Part shown: positions 33,022 through 40,343 of the stretch, in pieces
How positions within the stretch are numbered: the stretch's first letter is position 1
Layout of the letters: each line of letters opens with the position of its first letter
The notes under the pieces: model-generated
The model's input: only the letters and a program-made list of their open reading frames with translations
What the model was told of the DNA's origin: nothing
The model's database searches: none
Translations under genes and position numbers: made by a program
DNA from: Streptomyces sp. NBC_00704
GTDB taxonomy: Bacteria > Actinomycetota > Actinomycetes > Streptomycetales > Streptomycetaceae
Length of the DNA stretch: 64,000 nt
Direction: 5' to 3'
Assembly: GCF_036226605.1 (NCBI RefSeq)
Contig: NZ_CP109000.1
Span: 2,290,501 to 2,354,500 of the forward strand

Positions 33022-33765
33022 CTACAGACCGGACTCGGACGTGCGCACCAGGATGCGGCGGCAGTTCTCGCAGCGGACGACCGTGGTGGGCGGGGCCGAG
33101 CGGATGTCGTTGATGTCGGTGATCGCCAGCTCCTGGCGGCAGCCCTGGCAGGTGCGCTGGTAGAGCTTGGCCGCGCCGATGCCGCCCTGCTGCTCGCGCA
33201 GCTTGTCGTAGAGCTTGAGCAGGTCGGCGGGGACGGTCGCGGCGATGACCTCGCGGTCCTTCGTCACGGTGGCCGCCTCGCCGTCGAGCTGCTCGACGGC
33301 CGCGTCCCGGCGCGCGGTGGCGTCGTCGATCTTCCCCTGGACGGAGCCGACCCGCTCGGTCAGCTCGGCGACCCGCTCCTGGGCGCTCTCGCGGCGCTCC
33401 ATGACCTCCAGGACGACGTCCTCGAGGTCCCCCTGGCGCTTGGCGAGGGAGACGATCTCCCTCTGGAGGTTCTCCAGGTCCTTGGGGGAGGTGACGGCGC
33501 CGGAGTCCAGCCGCTGCTGGTCGCGGGCGGCACGCTGGCGCACCTGGTCGACGTCCTGCTCGGCCTTGGTCTGCTCGCGGGCGGTGTCGCCCTCCTCGGT
33601 CTGCGCGGCGACGAGGAGGTCGCGCAGCTGCGTGAGGTCCTTGGTCAGCGACTCGATCTCGGCGTGCTCGGGCAGGGACCTGCGCTTGTGCGCGAGCTGC
33701 TGCAGACGGACGTCGAGGGCCTGGACGTCGAGGAGTCGGATCTGGTCGGCGGGCTCGGCGTTCAG
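33022..33765 (-). CDS. Coiled-coil zinc-ribbon protein (CdsZ/C4-type), probable CTG start
   Basis: About 247 residues: a long N-terminal antiparallel coiled coil (LLDVQALDVRLQQLAHKRR..., residues 8-170) and a C-terminal C4 zinc ribbon with CQGC and CENC. These proteins are thought to regulate or chaperone others; the family is conserved next to nif3 and the RNase H fusion. The frame has a TAG eight codons upstream and no ATG, GTG or TTG until codon 75 (33543), while the conserved coiled coil begins at the CTG. That CTG (33765) lies in a CTGA overlap with the nif3 stop and has GGGAG seven bases upstream, so I set it as the start. Confidence 0.88.
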   Translation of the reverse strand: MNAEPADQIRLLDVQALDVRLQQLAHKRRSLPEHAEIESLTKDLTQLRDLLVAAQTEEGDTAREQTKAEQDVDQVRQRAARDQQRLDSGAVTSPKDLENLQREIVSLAKRQGDLEDVVLEVMERRESAQERVAELTERVGSVQGKIDDATARRDAAVEQLDGEAATVTKDREVIAATVPADLLKLYDKLREQQGGIGAAKLYQRTCQGCRQELAITDINDIRSAPPTTVVRCENCRRILVRTSESGL

Positions 33766-34634
33766 TTGGGGGCTCCCGTTGAGCTAGAGGTGGGGTCGGA
33801 CGCCGCGTGGGCGGTCCAGGGGTCGGTGACCGTGCGGGAGACGTGGACCCGGAGGTCCCATCCGCGCCGGTCGGAGATCTCGTCGAGCTGGGACGCGGCC
33901 AGCTCGCACCAGGGCCACTCGGTGGCCCAGTGCGCCGCGTCGAGCAGCGCGAGAGGACGGTGGGCGCCGGCCGCGACGAACTCGGACACCGGGTGGTGGC
34001 GCAGGTCCGCGGTGAGGAAGGCGTCGACGCCGGCCGCGCGGACCTGCCCGAAGAGGCTGTCGCCGGAGCCGCCGCTGACGGCCACGGTCCGCACGAGCGC
34101 CTCCGGGTCGCCTGCCACGCGGATGCCCTGCGCGGTGGCGGGCAGCCGCTCGGCGGCGCGGGCGGCGAGTTCGCGGACGGTGACCGGGTGGTCGAGTTCG
34201 CAGACGCGCCCGAGACCGCGACGGCCGTCGCCGTCGGTCGGGTCCGGCACGAGGGGGCCCACGACCCGCAGGTCGAGGGCGCCCGCGAGGGCGTCGCTGA
34301 CTCCGGGGTCGGCGCTGTCGGCGTTGGTGTGGGCGACGTGCAGGGCGACGTCGTTCTTGATGAGGGTGTGCACGACGCGGCCCTTGAACGTGGACGCCGC
34401 GACGGTCGTCGTCCCGCGCAGATACAGCGGGTGGTGGGTGACGAGCAGATCGGCGCCGAGTCTCACGGCCTCCTCGGCGATCTCCTGGACGGGGTCGACC
34501 GCGAACAGCACCCGGGAGACCTCCTGCCCGGGATCGCCCACGACCGTGCCGACCGCGTCCCAGGACTCGGCCCGCTCGGCGGGCCACAGGGTCTCGAGCG
34601 CGGCGATGACTTCAGACAGACGGGGCACGGGCAA
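33762..34634 (-). CDS. Nif3-like dinuclear metal centre protein
   Basis: A 290-residue member of the Nif3/DUF34 family, hexameric toroids with a two-metal site. Metal ligands are visible as THHPLY (His-His) in the N-terminal part, a downstream Asp in VAHTNADSA and the C-terminal 'DAAHWATEWP' (His and Glu). The function is not settled; GTP cyclohydrolase-like and metal-chaperone roles have been suggested. Translationally coupled to the zinc-ribbon gene that follows on the minus strand. Confidence 0.92.
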   Translation of the reverse strand: MPVPRLSEVIAALETLWPAERAESWDAVGTVVGDPGQEVSRVLFAVDPVQEIAEEAVRLGADLLVTHHPLYLRGTTTVAASTFKGRVVHTLIKNDVALHVAHTNADSADPGVSDALAGALDLRVVGPLVPDPTDGDGRRGLGRVCELDHPVTVRELAARAAERLPATAQGIRVAGDPEALVRTVAVSGGSGDSLFGQVRAAGVDAFLTADLRHHPVSEFVAAGAHRPLALLDAAHWATEWPWCELAASQLDEISDRRGWDLRVHVSRTVTDPWTAHAASDPTSSSTGAPN

Positions 34635-34987
34635 AAGGCTACCTGCCCCCTCTGCGCACCCGTACCGCCCGTACCGCCCTCCTCGGGAGAACCGGCCCGC
34701 CGGACCCCGGCGGGGTCCACCGCACCGTGCCGGAGCACGAGACCCCGACGCGGGACCGAGAGGGTCGGAGGCGGGAGGCGCGCCTCCGGCCGAGGGGCCT
34801 GCGTGACGACCGCCGCGACCGCCGCGGACGGCTCGTGGGCCCGGCGGAGGGGGCCCGGCGATGCATACCCGCCGCTCCGACCTCAGGCGAATCGCTTCTG
34901 CGCCACTCCTTCGAGGGAAGAAGGCTGCTCACAGGTCCCACGCCCGCACGTGCGAAAACTAGCTTCGTCGCCGGAGGTGACACCACG
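34635..34987. other. 353-base divergent intergenic region
   Basis: Separates nif3 (minus) and the hypothetical gene at 34988 (plus). Contains two short hairpins (GGACCCC/GGGGTCC at about 34711 and the palindrome GGAGGCGCGCCTCC at about 34777) and a TAGCTT box at about 34961 that could be the -10 of the rightward gene. No small gene is convincing. Confidence 0.45.
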
Positions 34988-36217
34988 ATGCCGATGCCGA
35001 TGCCGACGACGACGCCGACGACGATGCCGCTGCCGGCGCCGATGGCGGCCCGTGCGATCGAGACCGCCGCGGCGGAAGGCCCGATCCCCGAGCCCGCACC
35101 GACGCACGGGGACTGCGTGATCACGGCGAACGGCGCCTATGCCGCCCGCCTCGCCCGGGGCGACGACGGCGACTCCTGGTTCCCGGAGCGCTGGACGCTG
35201 GACGGCCCCGAGCCCTATGCCGTGCCGCTGCCCGGCAACCAGCCAGAGGAGCCCGGCACGCAGGTGCACCCGATGGCCGACGGCCGGGTCCTCATCCGGC
35301 GGTTCACGGACGGGCGGCACGCCTTCTCCCTGCTGTATCCCACCGGCCCGGACACGGGCGAGCTTCCGCTGGGCGCGGTCGAGTGCCCCGACGAGGGGAC
35401 CGGGCTGCGCCTGCTGCCGCCGGCCCCCTGCGGCGAGCGGGCGTACGCCCTGGCCGTCGGCGCGTACACGACGAGCGTGTGGCTGGTGGCGGGCGGTTCC
35501 TTCGGCCCCGAGCACCTCGCCGAGATCCCCGGCCGCTGCTCCGGCGGCGTCTGGCTGGACCGTACGGGCCGCATGCTCGCGCTGGACCGGGAGATCGCCG
35601 GCCGGACGAAGACCGTCGTGGTGGACCTGGAGCGCGGCGGCGAGGTGTCCCCCCTGTTGCAGATCGCCGCCGACAGCGACGACCGGCTGCTGCTGGCCGA
35701 CCCCGACAGCGGCCTGCTGCTCATCGCCTCGGACGCCCCGTCGCCGGGCGAGACCCGGCTGGGCTGGGGGGTCCTCGGCAGCACGCTGCCGGTCCGCTTC
35801 CCGGAGTGCCTGCGGCTGCCCGGCCTGGTGCTCACCCCGTTCGCGATCCAGCCGGGCCAGATGCTGCTGCCGGAGGCCTGCGCGGTGGCGCTGCGCATCG
35901 ACGGCCCCTTCGGCGCCTGGGTCGGCGTCTGGCGCCCCGGCGAGCGCCGTCTGCTGCAACTCGCCGCTCCCGAGGGATGGCTGACGGGCAGTGGGCTGTG
36001 GACGCCGCAGGGCGTGCTGCGTCTGCCGTACGCCACCGGGGCCGAGCCGTGCGGCGTGGCGCCGCTGTCCGTGCCCGTCGCGCCGCCGCCCGAAGCCGAC
36101 GCCGGCGACGGGTCCGCGGCCTCGGCGGAAGCGGCCGGGCCGGTGCCGCCGACGGCCTGCGCACCCCGTCCGATCCCCCTTCAACAGGCCCCGCTGGGCG
36201 GCCTTGTAACGAACTAG
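34988..36217 (+). CDS. Hypothetical protein, possible beta-propeller-like
   Basis: A 409-residue protein starting with a Met/Pro/Thr-rich stretch (MPMPMPTTTPTT) and continuing with repeated beta-strand-like blocks ('DGRVLIRRFTDGRHAFSLLY', 'LVAGGSFGPEHLAEIPG', 'GGVWLDRTGRMLALDREI', 'DDRLLLADPDSGLLLIA'), which suggests a WD/propeller-type or sheet-rich fold. No signal peptide. GGAGGTGA seven bases upstream decides the start at 34988 over the much longer frame. The family is not recognised. Confidence 0.75.
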   Translation: MPMPMPTTTPTTMPLPAPMAARAIETAAAEGPIPEPAPTHGDCVITANGAYAARLARGDDGDSWFPERWTLDGPEPYAVPLPGNQPEEPGTQVHPMADGRVLIRRFTDGRHAFSLLYPTGPDTGELPLGAVECPDEGTGLRLLPPAPCGERAYALAVGAYTTSVWLVAGGSFGPEHLAEIPGRCSGGVWLDRTGRMLALDREIAGRTKTVVVDLERGGEVSPLLQIAADSDDRLLLADPDSGLLLIASDAPSPGETRLGWGVLGSTLPVRFPECLRLPGLVLTPFAIQPGQMLLPEACAVALRIDGPFGAWVGVWRPGERRLLQLAAPEGWLTGSGLWTPQGVLRLPYATGAEPCGVAPLSVPVAPPPEADAGDGSAASAEAAGPVPPTACAPRPIPLQQAPLGGLVTN

Positions 36218-36314
36218 CCGCGGTTGGCGTGGCCGCCTGGATTCGCCCCTCGGTGTGCTGGATAAAATCGCCCGGCTGTAAAGAAAGATCATGTTGACGG
36301 GGTGAACTTTTCCG

Positions 36315-36497
36315 ATGAACGACACCAGTACGATGCGGCCGCTGTCCGCCGATTCCATGGACACGGCCGGTCACGGCCGGCACCGGGGCCCGGTCTCGTC
36401 CCAGGACGGCGACGCGGCACCGCACGGCCGGCACCGCAAGCCGACCGAGCCCAGGACCGAGAACCGGGCCGACGACAGGGCGGAGGCGACCGTCTGA
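36315..36497 (+). CDS. 60-residue peptide with two HGRHR motifs
   Basis: A 60-residue very hydrophilic peptide (MNDTSTMRPLSADSMDTAGHG...) with two copies of GRHR(G/K)P (residues about 21 and 38). A perfect 16-bp terminator begins 20 bases after the stop, and an AT-rich stretch with TAAAAT/TAAAGA and TTGACG boxes lies just before the start, so it looks like an independent transcription unit. Ribosome site is weak. Similar short proteins occur in other Streptomyces as I remember, without assigned function. Confidence 0.7.
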   Translation: MNDTSTMRPLSADSMDTAGHGRHRGPVSSQDGDAAPHGRHRKPTEPRTENRADDRAEATV

Positions 36498-36516
36498 CGG
36501 CGCCCCAGGCACAACG

Positions 36517-36554
36517 AAGGGGCTCCGGCCGTCCAACGACGGCCGGAGCCCCTT
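36517..36554 (+). terminator. Intrinsic terminator after the HGRHR peptide
   Basis: Perfect 16-bp stem (36517-36532 and 36539-36554) with a 6-base loop, starting 20 bases after the stop codon. It may also serve the convergent minus-strand SDR gene. Confidence 0.88.
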
Positions 36555-36556
36555 CC

Positions 36557-36692
36557 GCATGCCCGACGCCCCACAGCTCCGCACGCCCGACGCCCACGGC
36601 TCCGCACGCCCGACGCCCGCACCCCTCACGCCGCACGTGCCACGGCCGCCGCGCCACAGGTCCCGCGCGCCACGGCCGCCGCGCCGCAGGTC
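36557..36692. repeat. Short tandem repeats between terminator and SDR gene
   Basis: GC(A)CGCCCGACGCCC-type units of about 23 bp repeat three times from 36557, followed by two 30-bp units GCGCCACGGCCGCCGCGCC(A/G)CAGGTCC ending near 36695. The rest of the 195-base gap holds nothing else. Confidence 0.7.
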
Positions 36693-37724
36693 CTACGTGT
36701 CGTCGCCGTCGCCGTCGCCGTCGCCGCGGCGCAGGCCCAGTACCTCCGCCGCCGCGAACGTCTCCCCGGGCGGGCGCTGTGCGAAGTGCGCGCCGAGCAC
36801 GGCGTCCAGCTCCTCGAAGCCGAACACGTCCTCCTTGCTGTCGAACTTCGCGCGCACACGCGGCCGTTCGACGACGGCGACCATGCCGCCGTGCACCACC
36901 AGCAGCTGCCCGTTGATCCGCGCGGCGGCCGGCGAGGCCAGATAGCCGACCAGCGGGGCGACGTGCTCGGGGGCGAGCGGGTCGAGCCCGCCGCCCTCGG
37001 GTCCGGACAGCCCGGCGAAGACGTCCTCCGTCATCCGGGTGCGGGCGCGCGGGCAGATGACGTTGGCCGTCACCCCGTACTTGGCGAGCGCGAGCGCCGT
37101 GGACGTCGTCAGCCCGACGATCCCGCCCTTGGCCGCCGCGTAGTTGGGCTGTCCGGCCGACCCGGCGAGGAACGCCTCCGACGAGGTGTTCACGATCCGT
37201 CCGTACACCGGCGCCCCCGACGCCTTGGACCGCTCACGCCAGTGCGCGGCGGCGAACCGGGTCGTGTTGAAGTGGCCCTTGAGGTGGACCCGGACGACCG
37301 CGTCCCACTCCTCCTCGGCCATCGAGAAGACCATGCGGTCGCGCAGGATGCCCGCGTTGTTGACGAGCACGTCGAGCTTGCCGAACGCGGCGATCGCCGT
37401 GTCGACGAGCTGCCGGGCCTGGGCGAAGTCGGCGACGTCCCCGGTGTGGGCGAGCGCGGCGCCGCCCGCCTCCCGGATCTCGCGGGCCACCTCCTCGGCG
37501 GGACCGGCCGACGCCTCGCCCGAACCGTCGCGGCCGGGCTGCCCGAAGTCGTTGACGACGACGGACGCGCCCAGCCGGGCCAGTTCCAGCGCCTCGGCCC
37601 GGCCGAGCCCCCGCCCGGCGCCGGTGACGATCGCCGACAGCCCCTCGAGCGGCCGGGACACGCGGGGGGAGTCAGGGTGGGACGGGTCCGTCGCCTGGAC
37701 ACCGTGGGACCTGTGCCGGGACAT
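36693..37724 (-). CDS. SDR oxidoreductase, steroid/MFE-type (Hsd4A-like)
   Basis: A 343-residue enzyme. SDR motifs: TGAGRGLG at about residue 35, NNAG (VLVNNAGIL), Ser (VNTSSEAF) and Tyr-Lys (YAAAKGG). The insertion 'VVNDFGQPGRDGSGEASAGPAEEV' after strand 2 is typical of the SDR part of peroxisomal multifunctional enzyme type 2 and of mycobacterial Hsd4A, which act in steroid side-chain beta-oxidation. C-terminal about 80 residues extend beyond the core and end in a GDGDGDGD run from a (GTCGCC)n repeat. Third gene of a MaoC-ADH-SDR operon; a GAGG site lies before the ATG, nine bases after the ADH stop. Confidence 0.88.
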   Translation of the reverse strand: MSRHRSHGVQATDPSHPDSPRVSRPLEGLSAIVTGAGRGLGRAEALELARLGASVVVNDFGQPGRDGSGEASAGPAEEVAREIREAGGAALAHTGDVADFAQARQLVDTAIAAFGKLDVLVNNAGILRDRMVFSMAEEEWDAVVRVHLKGHFNTTRFAAAHWRERSKASGAPVYGRIVNTSSEAFLAGSAGQPNYAAAKGGIVGLTTSTALALAKYGVTANVICPRARTRMTEDVFAGLSGPEGGGLDPLAPEHVAPLVGYLASPAAARINGQLLVVHGGMVAVVERPRVRAKFDSKEDVFGFEELDAVLGAHFAQRPPGETFAAAEVLGLRRGDGDGDGDDT

Positions 37725-37733
37725 GCGGCGGCC

Positions 37734-38810
37734 TCAGATCTCGATGCACGTACGGAGCGCGGCCCCGGTACGCATCTGGTCGAGGGCCTCGTTGATCTCG
37801 GCGAGCGCCACCCGGTGCGTGATCAGGCCCGACAGGTCGATCCGGCCGGCCCGCCACAGGGAGATCGTCCGCTCGTAGGAGCGCAGGACGTCGCCGCCGC
37901 CGTACATCGAGGGCAGGATCCGCTTCTCGTCGAAGAACAGCTCGAACATGTTGAGCTGGAGGCAGTCGTCCATGGCGCCCGCGCCGACCACGACGAGGGT
38001 GCCGCCGCGCCGGGTGTTCTCGTAGGCGGTGCGCGCGGTCGAGGAGCGGCCGACGACCTCGAAGACGTAGTCGAACCCCTCGCCGCCCGTGACGAGTTGC
38101 TTCGCTCCGGGCAGCCCTTCCGGTGAAACGGCCTTCGTGGCACCGAAGTTCAGCGCGGCCTCCCGCCGTGAGGCGACCGGGTCGACGGCGACGATCTCGG
38201 CGGCGCCCTTGAGCCGCGCGCCCTGGATCGCGGAGATGCCGACGCCCCCGCAGCCGATGACGGCGACCGACGAACCGGCCTCCACGTCCGCCGTGTTGAG
38301 CGCGGCGCCCAGTCCGGTCGTCACGCCGCATCCGATGAGCGCGGCGATGTCGAAGGGGACGTCGTCGGGGATGGGGACCGCGCAGCCGGCGTCGACGACG
38401 ACCTCCTCGGCGAAGGTCCCGGTGCCGGCGAAGCCGAAGACGTCCCCGCCGGGGCGGCGGAAGTTGGGCGTGCCGGCGTTCATGAACCCGGCCAGGCACA
38501 GTTCGGTCTGGCCGCGCCTGCACGCGGGGCACGCTCCGCAGGCCGGCAGCCAGCAGACGACCACCCGGTCGCCGGGCTTCACCCGGGTGACTCCCTCCCC
38601 GACCTCCAGGATCTCGCCCGCGCCCTCGTGACCGGGCACGAACGGCGCGGGCTGCGGCAGCACCCCGCTCATCGCGGAGAGGTCCGAGTGGCACAGCCCG
38701 GTGGCCCGCACCCGGATCCTGACCCGGCCGGGGCCGAAGCCCACCGCCTCGACGTCGTCGAGGACCTCCAGCTTGTCCTGACCGATCTCGTGCAGTACGG
38801 CTGCGCGCAT
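37734..38810 (-). CDS. Zinc-dependent alcohol dehydrogenase (class III/Rv0761c-like)
   Basis: A 358-residue medium-chain dehydrogenase. Catalytic zinc ligands are in GLCHSDLSAM (Cys, His), GHEGAG (His-Glu) and a later Cys (IGCGVTTG); structural zinc cysteines are in 'CGACPACRRGQTELC'. The NAD site is 'VIGCGGVGISAIQG' at about residue 186. Middle gene of the operon with the MaoC hydratase (upstream on the minus strand) and the SDR. In such operons it oxidises a side-chain or fatty alcohol to aldehyde. Confidence 0.9.
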   Translation of the reverse strand: MRAAVLHEIGQDKLEVLDDVEAVGFGPGRVRIRVRATGLCHSDLSAMSGVLPQPAPFVPGHEGAGEILEVGEGVTRVKPGDRVVVCWLPACGACPACRRGQTELCLAGFMNAGTPNFRRPGGDVFGFAGTGTFAEEVVVDAGCAVPIPDDVPFDIAALIGCGVTTGLGAALNTADVEAGSSVAVIGCGGVGISAIQGARLKGAAEIVAVDPVASRREAALNFGATKAVSPEGLPGAKQLVTGGEGFDYVFEVVGRSSTARTAYENTRRGGTLVVVGAGAMDDCLQLNMFELFFDEKRILPSMYGGGDVLRSYERTISLWRAGRIDLSGLITHRVALAEINEALDQMRTGAALRTCIEI

Positions 38811-38875
38811 GGTGCGGCTCCCCTCTGTTCCTCTCCGGTCCCCTCGGACGCCTCCGGCGGCCGGGACGGCACAGG

Positions 38876-39010
38876 AGGTGGTGGTGACGGTGACGGCTGT
38901 GGCGGTGCCGGTGGTGATGGTGATGGTGGTGATTGCGCCGGTGCCGGTGCCGGTGGTGATGGCAGATGGCGGCGCCAGTGGTGCCAGCGGTGACGGCGGT
39001 GACGGCGGTG
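38876..39010. repeat. Low-complexity GGT/GAT triplet tract
   Basis: Runs of GGTGAT, GGTGCC and GGTGGT-type triplets fill most of the 201-base gap between the MaoC and ADH genes. On the minus (transcribed) strand it is CAC/CAT/ACC-rich and G-poor, so it could also act as a Rho loading or pausing region inside the operon. Confidence 0.75.
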
Positions 39011-39011
39011 G

Positions 39012-39869
39012 TCAGGCGTGCTCGACGACCGTGTCGACGAGGACCGGCGCGTCGTCCCGCTGCACGGCCCCGACCGTCACCCGGACCGACCCCTCGCCGC
39101 GCCACATCCGGATGCGCAGGGTCTCCCCCGGGAAGACCACCCCGGCGAACCGCGTCGCGTAACCGCGCACCCTCGTGACGTCCCCGTCGAGCAGCGTGTC
39201 GACGACCGCCTTGAGCGTGATCCCGTAGGTGCACAGGCCGTGCAGGATGGGCCGGTCGAAACCGGCGGACTTCGCGAAGTCCGGGTCGGCGTGCAGCGGG
39301 TTGTAGTCGCCGGAGAGGCGGTAGAGGAGCGCCTGGTCCTCGCGGACGGCCCGCTCCACCTCCTTGTCGGGATCGCCGGCGGGCGGGCCGGGCCGGGCGG
39401 AAGGGCCGCGGTCGCCGCCCCAGCCGCCCTCGCCGCGGACGTAGATCTGCGCGTCGTTGGTCCACAGCGGTCCGTCCGCGTCGGCGGCCTCGGTCCGCAT
39501 GACGAGGACGGCGGCCTTGCCCTTGTCGTACACGGCCGCGATGTGCCCGGTGGCGGTGGCGCGGCCCTCGACCGGGAGGGGCCGGTGGATCTCCAGGCGC
39601 TGGCCGCCGTGCAGGACGCGGGCGAGGTCGACCTCGACGCCGGGCATGGACAGACTGCTGATCACCCCGGGCGATCCGGACCCCGCGACCGTGGCGAAGC
39701 TCGGCAGGACGTGCAGGCGCGACTCCAGCGTGTACCGCAGTTCGTCGGGGTCGGTGGCGGGGACGCCCGCGCCGATGCCGAGGTGGTACAGCTGGACGTC
39801 CCGGCGGTCCCAGGCGATCTCGCCGGTCCGGGGTTCGGCGGCGAGCGCCTTGGCTGCGTCGATGGGCAT
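39012..39869 (-). CDS. MaoC-type double hot-dog enoyl-CoA hydratase (Hsd4B/ChsH3-like)
   Basis: A 285-residue two-hot-dog hydratase. The N-terminal phrases 'DVQLYHLGIGAG' and 'VLPSFATVAG' and the C-terminal motif 'YRLSGDYNPLHADPDFAKSAGF' (hydratase 2 motif with Asp, Asn and His) followed by 'PILHGLCTYGITLKAVVD' match MFE-2 hydratases and the mycobacterial steroid enzyme Rv3538/Hsd4B. It hydrates 2-enoyl-CoA intermediates. First gene of the operon, with AGGAG before the ATG at 39869 and a KstR-type site in its promoter. Confidence 0.92.
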   Translation of the reverse strand: MPIDAAKALAAEPRTGEIAWDRRDVQLYHLGIGAGVPATDPDELRYTLESRLHVLPSFATVAGSGSPGVISSLSMPGVEVDLARVLHGGQRLEIHRPLPVEGRATATGHIAAVYDKGKAAVLVMRTEAADADGPLWTNDAQIYVRGEGGWGGDRGPSARPGPPAGDPDKEVERAVREDQALLYRLSGDYNPLHADPDFAKSAGFDRPILHGLCTYGITLKAVVDTLLDGDVTRVRGYATRFAGVVFPGETLRIRMWRGEGSVRVTVGAVQRDDAPVLVDTVVEHA

Positions 39870-40343
39870 GGGGCTCCTGATCGCTCGGATCGCTCGGATC
39901 GTGTCGAGACCTCGGCACGGCCGTCCGCACCGATCGGCCGCACCGAGGTCGCCACGGGCCGCGGACCGCGTCCTCCGTCCCCCGCTCCGTCCCCCGCGGA
40001 ACGGGAACGGATCCGCGGAACGAGAGCGGATCCAGGGAACGGGAACAGATCTAGAACGCGTTCCAGTGCGGCGATCCCCTGTATAGCCCAGGCCCCGGCA
40101 CTTGTGAAGAGACCTGACGGGCGACACCTGACGGTACGTCAGAAACAGTCGTCCCCGGCACGTCTCCGGCAGTCCCCGGCATGCTCTCCGGCCGGGTCCG
40201 GGGGCCGGCGCCGCCGGTGACATTTGTACCGGCCGGGCCCGTACATCCCGGCCCTGCCGCGTCCGGGCCCGGGCCCGTAGCGTCGGAACCGGCCGCACGA
40301 CACGGGTGCGGTGGACACGGGAGACGGAAACGGGGACGGGACC
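39870..40343. other. 474-base divergent promoter region
   Basis: Lies between the MaoC operon (minus) and the histidine kinase gene (plus). It holds short direct repeats (GGATCGCTC twice at about 39880-39900), GGAACG(G/A)GA(A/G)(C/G)GGATC-like repeats at 39995-40050 and the KstR-type operator and promoter described separately. The sequence from 40140 to 40340 is G/C-rich with no gene; the kinase promoter is not apparent. Confidence 0.6.
40049..40108 (-). promoter_or_regulatory. Promoter of the MaoC-ADH-SDR operon with KstR-type operator
   Basis: On the minus strand: -35 TTCACA (40108-40103), 17-base spacer, -10 TATACA (40085-40080), then ATCTAGAACGCGTTCCAG read on the plus strand at 40049-40066. 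The core TAGAACGCGTTCCA fits TNNAACNNGTTNNA, the KstR consensus. The site covers about +7 to +24 of the predicted transcript, a repression position. An almost identical 18-mer stands next to the KstR-like gene at 54457. Confidence 0.75.
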
